Origin: DASUPK01 sp963736305
GTDB lineage: Bacteria; Actinomycetota; Thermoleophilia; Solirubrobacterales; 70-9
Direction: 5' to 3'
DNA: 64,000 nucleotides
NCBI GenBank assembly: GCA_963736305.1
Contig: CAVTOD010000005.1
Coordinates: 372,001-436,000, forward strand
How positions within the stretch are numbered: position 1 is the stretch's first letter; every line of letters begins with the position of its first letter. Shown piece by piece: positions 52,724 to 60,629 of the stretch. The notes beneath the pieces are model-generated. The model was not told the origin of the DNA, ran no database searches, and saw only the letters and a program-made list of their open reading frames with translations. The translations under genes were made by a program, and so were the position numbers.

Positions 52724-53095
52724 GTGCGGACGGGGGAACTCGCGCTTGAGCGCAACGACGCAGGATTGGCGGTGCTGACCATTTCCGGCGAGCATGATCT
52801 GAGTACGGCGCCAAATCTCCGGCGGCGGCTCGACAATCTGCTCGACGAGGGCACGGCCACCGTTGTCGACCTCTCGCCCGCCACGTTCATCGACTCGTCC
52901 ATTCTCGGAGTGATCCTCGACGGTCGCCGGCGGGCAGCCGAGGCGGGAGTTGGCTTTGCGGTTGTCCACACGAATGGCGCGGACGCGGTGGATCGGGTGC
53001 TCGAGGTGACCGGCCTGCGGGCCGAGTTGCCGGTGCACGCTCGGCGGGAGGAGGCCTTCACGGAGGTCTCGGGCTCTGGGAAGCCCACCGCATGA
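52724..53095 (+). CDS. STAS-domain anti-sigma factor antagonist (RsbV-like)
   Basis: 123 aa from GTG. LAVLTISGEHDLSTAPNLRRRLDNLLDEGTATVVDLSPATFIDSSILGVILDGRRRA; the Ser of IDSS is the expected phosphorylation site. When dephosphorylated it should bind the kinase/anti-sigma encoded next, freeing the sigma factor. Overlaps that gene by 4 bp (ATGA). Confidence 0.88.
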   Translation: MRTGELALERNDAGLAVLTISGEHDLSTAPNLRRRLDNLLDEGTATVVDLSPATFIDSSILGVILDGRRRAAEAGVGFAVVHTNGADAVDRVLEVTGLRAELPVHARREEAFTEVSGSGKPTA

Positions 53096-53901
53096 CGGGG
53101 GCCGGATTCGAGCTGACGCTGCCCGCGAGCGCGGAGAACGTGATCGTCGTCCGGCAGGCGATCGCGGGAGTGGCCGAGGCGCTTGGTCTCGCCGGTTCGC
53201 GAATCGCGGACCTGAAGACGGTGGTCGCCGAAGCGTGCAACAACGTGGTCGTGCACGCCTACGACGGCGATCCTGGGCCCCTCCGGGTGACCGCCGAGCC
53301 CCGCGAGGAAGAGCTCATCGTTCAGGTCGCCGACGAGGGCGGCGGATTTCGCCCCCGCGCCAGCGAGGGCGACGCGTCCCTGGGCCTCGGCCTGCCGCTG
53401 ATCGCGGCCCTCTCCGACAGCTTCGAGATCAGCGGCGGCGGCGGCAGGGGCAGCCGGACCACGATCCACTTCGGATACTCGGCGCCCGAGGCGCGGAACA
53501 ACGGGGCCCCCACCGCGGTTCCCAAGGAGCTCGAGATCGCTCTCACCCCCGGCGTGATCGTGAGGCCCGTTCTCGCCCGCGTGATCGGAGCACTCGCAGC
53601 CCGGGCCGAGTTCTCCGTCGACAGGCTCGCTGACACGGTGCTCCTCGGCGACGCGGTCTCCTCATCCGCCGGAGGCGACTTCTCCGACGGCCGGGTCGTC
53701 ATCTCGATCAAGGACGCCGCCGGCACGCTCCGTGTGCGAGTCGGCCCCCTGGTCGATGGCGGCGGCGACCGGCTGATGTCCGAGATGGAGGTCCCCGGTG
53801 CCGGATCGCTTCGCAGCCTCACGAGCAGCATGGAGGTCACCAAGGGAGAGACCCCCGCCGGAGAGCCCGCCGAGTTCCTCGAGTTCGAAGTGAGTAGCTA
53901 G
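53092..53901 (+). CDS. Anti-sigma factor kinase (RsbW-like) with degenerate second domain
   Basis: 269 aa. The first half is an HATPase anti-sigma domain: DLKTVVAEACNNVVVHAYDG is the N-box (E-x-x-x-N), IVQVADEGGGF the G1 box and LGLGLPLIAALSDSFEI the G2 region. The second half (about 145-269) begins VIVRPVLARVIGALAARAEFSVDRLADTVLLGDAVSSSA. It follows the same layout, but the N-box Glu and Asn and the G boxes are missing, as if a duplicated domain had lost ATP binding. Faces the sigma gene with a 4-bp 3' overlap. Confidence 0.82.
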   Translation: MTGAGFELTLPASAENVIVVRQAIAGVAEALGLAGSRIADLKTVVAEACNNVVVHAYDGDPGPLRVTAEPREEELIVQVADEGGGFRPRASEGDASLGLGLPLIAALSDSFEISGGGGRGSRTTIHFGYSAPEARNNGAPTAVPKELEIALTPGVIVRPVLARVIGALAARAEFSVDRLADTVLLGDAVSSSAGGDFSDGRVVISIKDAAGTLRVRVGPLVDGGGDRLMSEMEVPGAGSLRSLTSSMEVTKGETPAGEPAEFLEFEVSS

Positions 53902-54707
53902 AGCTCTTCTTCGGGGATCCGCTGGCGCAGCTTCTCGATCGTCGCCCGCAGGATCCTCGAGACGTGCATCTGTGAGACCCCGACCCGGTCGGCGATCTCG
54001 CTCTGCGTGAGGTCCTCGACGAAGCGAAGGTGCAGGACCTTCCGGTCCCGGTCGGAGATCTCCTTGAGCACGGGCCCGATCGCCTCGCCGTACTCGACCG
54101 TGTCGAACGAGAGGTCCTCCGAGCCGATCCTGTCGCGCAGGGGTCCCGGCTCGTCGCCGTCGCCCATCGTCGAGGTTGCGTCGAGCGAGACCGCATGGTG
54201 CCCCTGCGAGGCATGCATCGCCTCCAGCACCTCTTCGTCGGTCGCCTCGATGCGCTTGCCGATGTCCTGAATCGTCGGCGTGTGGCCCAGCTTCGCCGGC
54301 AGCTCCGCCATCGCGCGCTCCACCTTGAGGATGCGCTCCTGCACGTCTCGGGGGACGTGGACGGACCAGCCACGGTCGCGGAAGTGCCGCTTCAGCTCCC
54401 CGAGGATGGTCGGGACGGCGAAGGTCGAGAAGGCGGTGCCCCGCTCGGGGTCGAAGCGGTCGATCGCCTTGACCAGCCCGACGCTCGCGACCTGCACCAG
54501 GTCGTCGAATGGCTCGGCCCCGCCGGCGTACCGAGCCGCCAGGCGCCTGGCGAGCGGCATGAAGCGATCGACGAGCTCCTCGCGAACGGTGGGCGAGTGG
54601 TCTTTCGAATAGCGCTCGAGCAGCCGTCGTTCGCCGAGGAGCTGCTCCTCCGGCCCCGGAGAGGGCGTTGGATTCATTTGGATATCGGCCAAGGCAGGTT
54701 CAGCCAT
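53898..54707 (-). CDS. SigB/SigF-family RNA polymerase sigma factor
   Basis: 269 aa. Region 2: FMPLARRLAARYAGGAEPFDDLVQVASVGLVKAIDRFDPERGTAFSTFAVPTILGELKRHFRD. Region 3 follows, and region 4 has DLTQSEIADRVGVSQMHVSRILRATIEKLR. Typical of Gram-positive general-stress/sporulation-type sigma factors lacking region 1. The regulators lie tail-to-tail with it rather than in one operon. A GTTT-N17-GGGTAG promoter upstream suggests it drives its own gene. Confidence 0.92.
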   Translation of the reverse strand: MAEPALADIQMNPTPSPGPEEQLLGERRLLERYSKDHSPTVREELVDRFMPLARRLAARYAGGAEPFDDLVQVASVGLVKAIDRFDPERGTAFSTFAVPTILGELKRHFRDRGWSVHVPRDVQERILKVERAMAELPAKLGHTPTIQDIGKRIEATDEEVLEAMHASQGHHAVSLDATSTMGDGDEPGPLRDRIGSEDLSFDTVEYGEAIGPVLKEISDRDRKVLHLRFVEDLTQSEIADRVGVSQMHVSRILRATIEKLRQRIPEEEL

Positions 54708-54779
54708 CGGTCGGCTCCTCGGTGCCGGTGGCTATCTCGCCCCTGGGGAGCCCGAGGTCTGGCCGCCCACCTAGGCTAG

Positions 54780-54806
54780 CTACCCAGGTTGTGCAGGAAG
54801 CAAAAC
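54780..54806 (-). promoter_or_regulatory. SigB/SigF-type promoter for the sigma gene (autoregulation)
   Basis: Read on the minus strand: GTTT-N17-GGGTAG, the best match to the stress-sigma consensus in this region, 73 bp upstream of the sigma start. Confidence 0.6.
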
Positions 54807-54810
54807 CCCT

Positions 54811-54835
54811 GTTTCGTCCGGTTCCGCCCGCGTAG
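54811..54835 (+). promoter_or_regulatory. SigB/SigF-type promoter candidate for basic protein gene
   Basis: GTTT-N15-GCGTAG, divergent from the sigma promoter and 38 bp upstream of the ATG at 54874. A weaker -10 than the partner. Confidence 0.4.
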
Positions 54836-54873
54836 CGCTGGCGTGAACGAGCGGAAATCAGGAGGGTAGGAAT

Positions 54874-55221
54874 ATGCCACCGAGTGGCGTCAAGAAGGGC
54901 ACCAAGCGTGCCCGGCAATACGAGAAGATCAAGCGAAGCGCACGCAAGCGCGGCGCCTCGACCGGGCGTGCCAAGGAGATGGCCGCCCGCACGGTCAACA
55001 AGAACCGGGCGAGGGCGGGCGAGTCCCGGACCCGCTCGCGCAGCTCCACCAGCGGGTCCTCGCCCTCGCGGCGGGGTGGACAGAAGTCCGGGACCAACCG
55101 GCCCAAGGGCCAGACCAAGGAGCAGCTCTACAACCAGGCGAAGAGGCTCCGCATCGACGGCCGGTCCAGCATGAACAAGAGTCAGCTGCAACGAGCGGTC
55201 GCGGCGAAGAAGAGCCGCTGA
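54874..55221 (+). CDS. Small basic plasmid-stabilisation-like protein with SAP/Rho-N-like C-terminus
   Basis: 115 aa, very Lys/Arg/Ser-rich. SGVKKGTKRARQYEKIKRSARKRGASTGRAKEMAARTVNKNRARAGESRT resembles the actinobacterial proteins often named plasmid stabilisation protein. The C-terminus TKEQLYNQAKRLRIDGRSSMNKSQLQRAVA is a SAP/Rho-N-like helix pair for nucleic-acid binding. ATG at 54874 after AGGAGGG. Likely a stress-induced DNA- or RNA-binding protein because of the SigB-type promoter; not a toxin-antitoxin member. Confidence 0.75.
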   Translation: MPPSGVKKGTKRARQYEKIKRSARKRGASTGRAKEMAARTVNKNRARAGESRTRSRSSTSGSSPSRRGGQKSGTNRPKGQTKEQLYNQAKRLRIDGRSSMNKSQLQRAVAAKKSR

Positions 55222-55229
55222 CTACGCAC

Positions 55230-55315
55230 GTTTAGGTACCCCCACGCGGGGTACGCTGGTCTCGAGTCGAGGCAGCGGGCGGGCGTTCGGAGACCCCCTA
55301 CTCCGGCGCCCGCCC
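55230..55315 (+). other. Intergenic hairpins with promoter-like motif
   Basis: GTTT-N15-GGGTAC (55230-55254) looks like a further stress promoter but coincides with an inverted repeat GTACCCC-cacgc-GGGGTAC. A GC-rich hairpin follows at 55277-55315 (GGGCGGGCG...CGCCCGCCC). Two more GC stems occur before 55420. Either the end of the basic-protein transcript or a short stress-induced RNA. The 250-bp gap has no gene. Confidence 0.35.
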
Positions 55316-55471
55316 ACATATTCATTTGCCTCGCCTCCGCCGGGTTTCAGCCTCGGCGCAGGCGGGCGGATAGGGCGGCCGGTTTCCTTCTCCCCCTGGC
55401 CGTCCTACCCCGCCTTGTCTTTTTCCGGGATGTGGCGCTCGCCCGGCGGAGCTCCTCAATACGATCGGGAC

Positions 55472-56971
55472 ATGGCGGAGCTCGAGAGCAGGATGCTCAT
55501 CAACGGAGAGGCAGTGGCTGGTAACGGTGAGCCGCTCGAGATCGAGAATCCGTACACCGAGGAGATCGTCTCCTCCGTCGGCACGGCGGACCCGGAGCAG
55601 TTGGACGCCGCCTTCGCGGCCGCTCGCGAGGCGGCCCGGGAGTGGGGGCGAACCCCCGCGGTGGACCGGGGAGAGCTGCTGCGGGAGGTCGCGACCCGGC
55701 TGCGGGCGCGCACCGACGAGCTCGCCGAGGTGATGACGCTCGAGGGCGGCAAGCCGCTTGTCGAGAACTCCGACGAGGTCGGCTGGACCGCGGCCTGCTT
55801 CGACTACTACGCCGAGATCGGTCGGGACTCGGCCGGGCGCGTGATTCCATCCATCGAATCGAGCCAGCTCTCGCTGGTGGTGAAGGAGCCGCTCGGGGTG
55901 ATCGGATGCATCGTCCCCTGGAACTACCCCCTCCTCCTGCTCGCCTGGAAGATGGCGCCGGCGCTGGCCGCGGGGAACACGCTGGTCGCCAAGCCCTCCG
56001 AGCTCACGCCCCTCTCAACGCTGATGCTGGCCCCGTGCCTCGACCATCTGCCGCCCGGCGTCGTCAACCTCGTCGCGGGCGGCCCGGAGGTCGGCGCGGC
56101 GATCGCGTCCGAGCCGCGAGTCGACGGCATCGCGTTCACCGGCTCGGTCGCGACCGGGAAGAAGGTCGCGCAGGCCTGTATCGATCGGATGGCGCGCGTC
56201 AACCTCGAGATGGGCGGGAAGGACCCGTTCATCGTCTGCTCCGACGTCGCCGACCGGATCGACGTCGCCGCCAAGGGCGGCGCCTGGGCGGCGTTCCTCA
56301 ACTCCGGGCAGGTCTGCACGTCCGCGGAGCGCTTCTACGTGATGGATGACGTCTACGACGACTTCGTGAACGCCTTCGTCGACTACACGAAGGGCCTCGT
56401 GATCGGAGACCCGATGCGGAGCGACACCGACATCGGGCCGATGGTCTCCGCGAACCAGCGCCGGAAGGTGGCCTCGCAGGTGGAGGCCGCGGTGGGCTCT
56501 GGAGCGAAGGTCGTGGTCGGCGGAGATTCGGGCGGGCAGGACCGCGGCCACTTCTTTGCGCCCGCCGTCGTCACCGGCGCCCCCGCCGAGACCGACCTGC
56601 TGCGGGAGGAGACCTTCGGGCCGGTGGCGCCACTCGTTCCGGTGAAGAGCCTCGACGAGGCGATCGAGCTCGCGAACTCGACTCCCTACGGGCTCGGGGC
56701 CAACATCTACACCGAGGACTTCAAGACCATCCTGCGCTGCATGCGCGAGGTGAAGGCCGGAACGGTCTGGTTCAACGACCCGCTCACCGACAACGACGCC
56801 GGCCCGTTCGGCGGCTTCAAGCAGTCCGGGCTCGGCCGCGAGCTGGGGCGCGAGGGCCTGGAGGCCTTCCAGGAGACGAAGCACGTCCACATCGAGAGCG
56901 AGGTTGCCCCGAAGGAGTGGTGGTATCCGTACTCGAGCTACGCCGGCGGCGAGCCGCCGCACGGGGCGTAG
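55472..56971 (+). CDS. NAD-dependent aldehyde dehydrogenase (betaine/aminoaldehyde type)
   Basis: 499 aa from ATG 55472. Landmarks: IVPWNYPLLLLAWKMAPALAAGNTLVAKP, AFTGSVATGKK, catalytic Glu in LEMGGKDPF, nucleophile in NSGQVCTSAER, and FGGFKQSGLGRELGREGLEAFQETKHV. First gene of an operon with the decarboxylase (7 bp gap). Suited to oxidising an aminoaldehyde; substrate unproven. Confidence 0.86.
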   Translation: MAELESRMLINGEAVAGNGEPLEIENPYTEEIVSSVGTADPEQLDAAFAAAREAAREWGRTPAVDRGELLREVATRLRARTDELAEVMTLEGGKPLVENSDEVGWTAACFDYYAEIGRDSAGRVIPSIESSQLSLVVKEPLGVIGCIVPWNYPLLLLAWKMAPALAAGNTLVAKPSELTPLSTLMLAPCLDHLPPGVVNLVAGGPEVGAAIASEPRVDGIAFTGSVATGKKVAQACIDRMARVNLEMGGKDPFIVCSDVADRIDVAAKGGAWAAFLNSGQVCTSAERFYVMDDVYDDFVNAFVDYTKGLVIGDPMRSDTDIGPMVSANQRRKVASQVEAAVGSGAKVVVGGDSGGQDRGHFFAPAVVTGAPAETDLLREETFGPVAPLVPVKSLDEAIELANSTPYGLGANIYTEDFKTILRCMREVKAGTVWFNDPLTDNDAGPFGGFKQSGLGRELGREGLEAFQETKHVHIESEVAPKEWWYPYSSYAGGEPPHGA

Positions 56972-56978
56972 CGGGCCG

Positions 56979-58472
56979 GTGGCCGACCAGACCGAAGCCC
57001 CCTACCTCGACGCGGTCGTCTCCTACGTCGCGCGCAATCCCGGCCGCTTCCACATCCCGGGGCACAAGGGCGAGGGCGCCGACGCAGGCCTGATCGAGGC
57101 GCTCGGCGAGGCGGCGATCCTCCACGACGTCCCCGCAGGGATCGAGGGCATCGACGTCGGCCCGGAGCCGACCCCCTTTCAGCGGGCACAGCGGCTCGCC
57201 GCCGAGGCGTGGGGCGCGAAGCGCAGCTGGTTCCTGCTGAACGGCGCCTCCGGCGGCAACCACGCGATCTGCATGACGCTCGCCCACGCGACCGGGAAGC
57301 TGAGGACCGGCCCGCCGGACCGTGGGCCGGTGGTGGTCCAGCGGAACGTCCACTCCTCGATCATCGACGGGCTCGTGCTGTCGGGGCTGCGGCCGACGTT
57401 CGTGGCACCGGAGATCGACCCGGAGCTGGGCATCGCCCATTGCGTCACCCCCGAGGCCCTGGGCGCGGCGCTCGACGCGGAGCCGGATGCAGAGGCGGTG
57501 ATGCTCGTCTCGCCCACCTACTTCGGGGCCGTGGCGCGCATCGGAGAGCTCGCGGAGGTTGCCCACGCCCGGGGCGTTCCCCTCGTCGTGGACGAGGCCT
57601 GGGGCTCCCATCTCTACTTTCACGGGGACCTGCCGCCCGGCGCGCTGCGCGGCGGCGCGGACATGGTGCTCTCCAGCACCCACAAGATCGTCGGCAGCCT
57701 GACCCAGTCGGCGATCCTCCACCTCGGAGACGGCGATCGGGTCGACCCGGACGTGATCGACCGGTCGGTGACCCTCGTCGAATCCACCAGCCCCAACGCC
57801 CTGCTGACGGCGTCGCTGGACGCGGCGCGACGGCTCGCCGCCACCCAGGGCCATGAGCTGCTCGACGACACGCTGAAGATCCTGGAGCGGACCCGACGGC
57901 AGGTCCGGGAGATCGCCGGCCTGGACGTGCTCGACGAGCGTCTCGCCGGCCGGACGAGCGTCGCGGCGTGGGACCCGCTGCGCCTCTCGATCGACGTGCG
58001 CGGGACCGGGGCGACGGGCCACCGCATCGCCGAGCTGATGAGGGGGAAGGACGACGTCGTCCTCGAGCTCTTCTCCGAGAACGTGATCGTCGCGGTGTTC
58101 GGCCTCGGGGAGACCGCGACGGCGACGGCCGAGCGGCTGGTCGAGGGACTGCGGCACGCTGTCGAGGAGATCGTCCCGGGCGACCTGGAGAAGCGGCGGG
58201 CTTTCGCAGAGCCGCCGCCCTGGGGGCCTCTGGAGCTCGCCCCGCGCGACGCCTTTCTCGGTCCGCAGGAGGTCGTGTCGTTCGCGGAAGCCGAGGGCAG
58301 GATCGCGGCGGAGTCGCTCGCCGCCTATCCGCCCGGTGTCCCCAACGTCCTCCCCGGGGAGCGGCTGACGGCGCCGACGATGACCTACATGGAGGACTCG
58401 CTCGCTCACGGCGGGCTGGTCCGCGGCGCGAGCGACCGGTCCCTGCGCACCGTCCGGGTGGTGATCGAGTGA
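56979..58472 (+). CDS. Orn/Lys/Arg decarboxylase family PLP enzyme
   Basis: 497 aa from GTG. N-terminal RFHIPGHKGEGADAGLIEALGE is the family mark. SWFLLNGASGGNHAICMTLAH holds the phosphate-binding region, VVDEAWGSHLYFHGDLP the Asp, and MVLSSTHKIVGSLTQSAILH the PLP lysine. The C-terminal domain ends with PTMTYMEDSLAHGGLVRGASD. Predicted to decarboxylate arginine, ornithine, lysine or citrulline. The next two genes (each GTGA-coupled) hydrolyse guanidino and carbamoyl groups, so arginine is the best guess. Confidence 0.85.
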   Translation: MADQTEAPYLDAVVSYVARNPGRFHIPGHKGEGADAGLIEALGEAAILHDVPAGIEGIDVGPEPTPFQRAQRLAAEAWGAKRSWFLLNGASGGNHAICMTLAHATGKLRTGPPDRGPVVVQRNVHSSIIDGLVLSGLRPTFVAPEIDPELGIAHCVTPEALGAALDAEPDAEAVMLVSPTYFGAVARIGELAEVAHARGVPLVVDEAWGSHLYFHGDLPPGALRGGADMVLSSTHKIVGSLTQSAILHLGDGDRVDPDVIDRSVTLVESTSPNALLTASLDAARRLAATQGHELLDDTLKILERTRRQVREIAGLDVLDERLAGRTSVAAWDPLRLSIDVRGTGATGHRIAELMRGKDDVVLELFSENVIVAVFGLGETATATAERLVEGLRHAVEEIVPGDLEKRRAFAEPPPWGPLELAPRDAFLGPQEVVSFAEAEGRIAAESLAAYPPGVPNVLPGERLTAPTMTYMEDSLAHGGLVRGASDRSLRTVRVVIE

Positions 58473-59344
58473 GCGCGGCCGACTCCGTATGGGGGGTCGA
58501 CTCCGAGCACGGGCGCCTGCTCGACGTCCTGGTCTGCCGGCCCGACAGCTTCCGCTGGCTCCCGACCAGCGCGATCAGCCGCGCGACGATCGACGCAGGC
58601 CACACCTTCGATGCCCCCCTCGCCGCGTCACAGCACGCGGCGCTCGTCGCGGCGTACGAGGAAGCCGGCGTTCGCTGCCATTTCCTGGAGCCCGATCCGG
58701 CGCTGCCCTACCAGGTGTTCACCCGCGACTCGAGCACGATGGGGCCCAGCGGGACCGTGGTCACCCAGCCTGCGCAGTGGTGGCGGCGCGGCGAATACGC
58801 GCCCGTCATCCGCTTCTACCAGGAGGCCGGCATCCCGATTCGCGGAATGATCACCGCCGGCTCCCTGGAGGGCGGGGACGTGATGATCGTCGAGCCAGGC
58901 AGCGTGCTGATCGGCGCCGGCGAGACCCGGACCCAGCAGGTCGCGGCCGACCAGCTGGCGGGTTGGTTCACGGAAGACGGCTGGGAGGCGCGCGTCCAGC
59001 CGATCCCGGAGCGCTACGTCCACATCGACGTGCTCGTCGCCGTGCTGGCCGAGAAGCTGGCCGCGGTCTGCTCGGAGGTTTTGCCCTCAGCCGCCGTGGA
59101 GTGGCTCCGCGGGAAGGGCTTCGACCTGATCGAGGTGAGCGCCGAGCAGGCCTTCACCCTCGGCGTCAACGCGATCTCTCTCGGCGAGGAGCGGGTGATC
59201 TCCGCTGCCGGCGCCCAGGAGCTGAACGCAGCACTTCGCGACCGAGGCCTCGAGGTGATCGAGATCGACCTCTCCATGTTCACCCTCGGCGGCGGCGGGC
59301 CCCACTGCCTGAGCCAGGCGCTCAGGAGGGAGCGCCTGGCGTGA
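58469..59344 (+). CDS. Amidinotransferase/DDAH-fold guanidino hydrolase (deiminase)
   Basis: 291 aa. Family marks: VLVCRPDSFRW, YQVFTRDSSTMGPSGTVVTQPA, AGSLEGGDVMIVEPGSVLIGAGETRT, YVHIDVLVAVLAEKLAAV with the active-site His, and the C-terminal GGGGPHCLSQALRR with the nucleophile Cys. The fold hydrolyses a guanidino group to a ureido group (arginine, dimethylarginine or agmatine). In this operon it may act on agmatine or arginine. Ends in a GTGA overlap with the M20 hydrolase. Confidence 0.83.
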   Translation: MSAADSVWGVDSEHGRLLDVLVCRPDSFRWLPTSAISRATIDAGHTFDAPLAASQHAALVAAYEEAGVRCHFLEPDPALPYQVFTRDSSTMGPSGTVVTQPAQWWRRGEYAPVIRFYQEAGIPIRGMITAGSLEGGDVMIVEPGSVLIGAGETRTQQVAADQLAGWFTEDGWEARVQPIPERYVHIDVLVAVLAEKLAAVCSEVLPSAAVEWLRGKGFDLIEVSAEQAFTLGVNAISLGEERVISAAGAQELNAALRDRGLEVIEIDLSMFTLGGGGPHCLSQALRRERLA

Positions 59345-60555
59345 TCGACGCCGCGAGAGTGATCGCCGACCTGCGCGAGCTCCAGAAGCGCACCGGCGAT
59401 GAGGACGGCGCTCAGCGGCTCTGCTGGGACGATGGCTGGCGGCGGGCACGGGAGTTCCTCGGCGAGCTGCTCGGCGAGATCGGGCTCGAGCCGGAGGTCG
59501 ACGAGGCAGGCAACGCCTGGGCCTACCTGCCAGGCGAGTCGGAGCCTGCCCTGGCCGTCGGCTCCCACCTCGACTCGGTGCCGAACGGCGGGTGGCTGGA
59601 TGGGGCGCTCGGCGTGATGGCGGCGCTCGGGGTGGTCCGCGCCTGGGCGAGCGCCGAGGACAAGCCACCGAGGACGATCGCGCTGGTCGACTGGGCCGAC
59701 GAGGAGGGAGCCCGCTTCGGGCGCAGCCTGTTCGGCAGCTCCGCGGCGGCGGGCACCCTCGACCCGGCGGCGCTCGCGAACGCGCGAGACGCCGACGGAC
59801 GCCGCGCCGCGGGGGTCCTCGCCGAGAACGGGGTCGACCTCGAGCGCGCCGTCGATTGCCGCTCACGCCTCGAGCGGATCGGCTCCTATCTCGAGCTTCA
59901 CATCGAGCAGGGACCCGTGCTGGAGGCTGAGGGCGTCAGGGCGGCCGCCGTCACCGGCTGCACGGGGGTCGAGAGGCTTCGCCTCGTGATCCGGGGGCGG
60001 GCCGCCCACGCTGGAACGACGCCGATGGATGTGCGCCACGACCCGGGCCTGGTCGCCGCGGCGACGGCCCTGCGCGTCGAGGCGATCGCGCGAAGCGAAG
60101 GGGGCGTGGGAACGGTCGGCGACATGAGCTTCGACCCAGGCATCCCGACCGCCGTTCCCGGAGAGGTCTCGATGCTCGTCGACCTGCGCCATCGCGAGCC
60201 GGACGCGCTCGCGCGGATGCTCGACGCCGTCCGCGAGGCGGCTCACGCGAGCGCCGCCGAGCGTGGTTGCGATGTGGCCGAGGAGCCGATCTGGCGCATC
60301 GAGCCGATCTCGTTCGACCCGGAGCTGGTTGCAACCGCGCGCGAGGCCTGCGAGAGCGTCACCGGGACCGCATTCGAGCTGCCGAGTGGCGCCCTCCACG
60401 ACGCCGCGTCGATGGCGCCGCACCTGCCGACGGCGATGATCTTCTCCCCCTCGATCGGCGGCGTGAGCCACGCGCGCGATGAGGACACGGCGGAGGGCGA
60501 CCTGGTCGCGGCGATCCAGGCGTTCGGCGACGTGGCGCGCAGGCGCCTTTCCTAG
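59341..60555 (+). CDS. M20-family Zn-dependent N-carbamoyl hydrolase (allantoate amidohydrolase-like)
   Basis: 404 aa from GTG. Metal sites: VGSHLDSVPNGGWLDGALGVMAAL, VDWADEEGARFGRSLFGSSA and LELHIEQGPVLEAEG. Dimerisation/lid: GRAAHAGTTPMDVRHDP. C-terminal HDAASMAPHLPTAMIFSPSIGGVSHARDE supplies the last metal ligand. Relatives remove carbamoyl groups from N-carbamoyl amino acids, ureidoglycine or allantoate. As the partner of a deiminase it would split off carbamate/ammonia from N-carbamoylputrescine or citrulline. Confidence 0.87.
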   Translation: MIDAARVIADLRELQKRTGDEDGAQRLCWDDGWRRAREFLGELLGEIGLEPEVDEAGNAWAYLPGESEPALAVGSHLDSVPNGGWLDGALGVMAALGVVRAWASAEDKPPRTIALVDWADEEGARFGRSLFGSSAAAGTLDPAALANARDADGRRAAGVLAENGVDLERAVDCRSRLERIGSYLELHIEQGPVLEAEGVRAAAVTGCTGVERLRLVIRGRAAHAGTTPMDVRHDPGLVAAATALRVEAIARSEGGVGTVGDMSFDPGIPTAVPGEVSMLVDLRHREPDALARMLDAVREAAHASAAERGCDVAEEPIWRIEPISFDPELVATAREACESVTGTAFELPSGALHDAASMAPHLPTAMIFSPSIGGVSHARDEDTAEGDLVAAIQAFGDVARRRLS

Positions 60556-60629
60556 ACCGCCCGCGACTGCAAGACGCCTCGCGTGTTGGAGGGGGGAGCG
60601 TCGTTAGCTTGAGGCGCAGTCGTCCATTC

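Noticed and set aside
54874..55221. Plasmid or toxin-antitoxin element suggested by the plasmid-stabilisation name
   Set aside because: No partner gene, replication gene or mobile element is near; the protein looks like a chromosomal basic nucleic-acid-binding protein.
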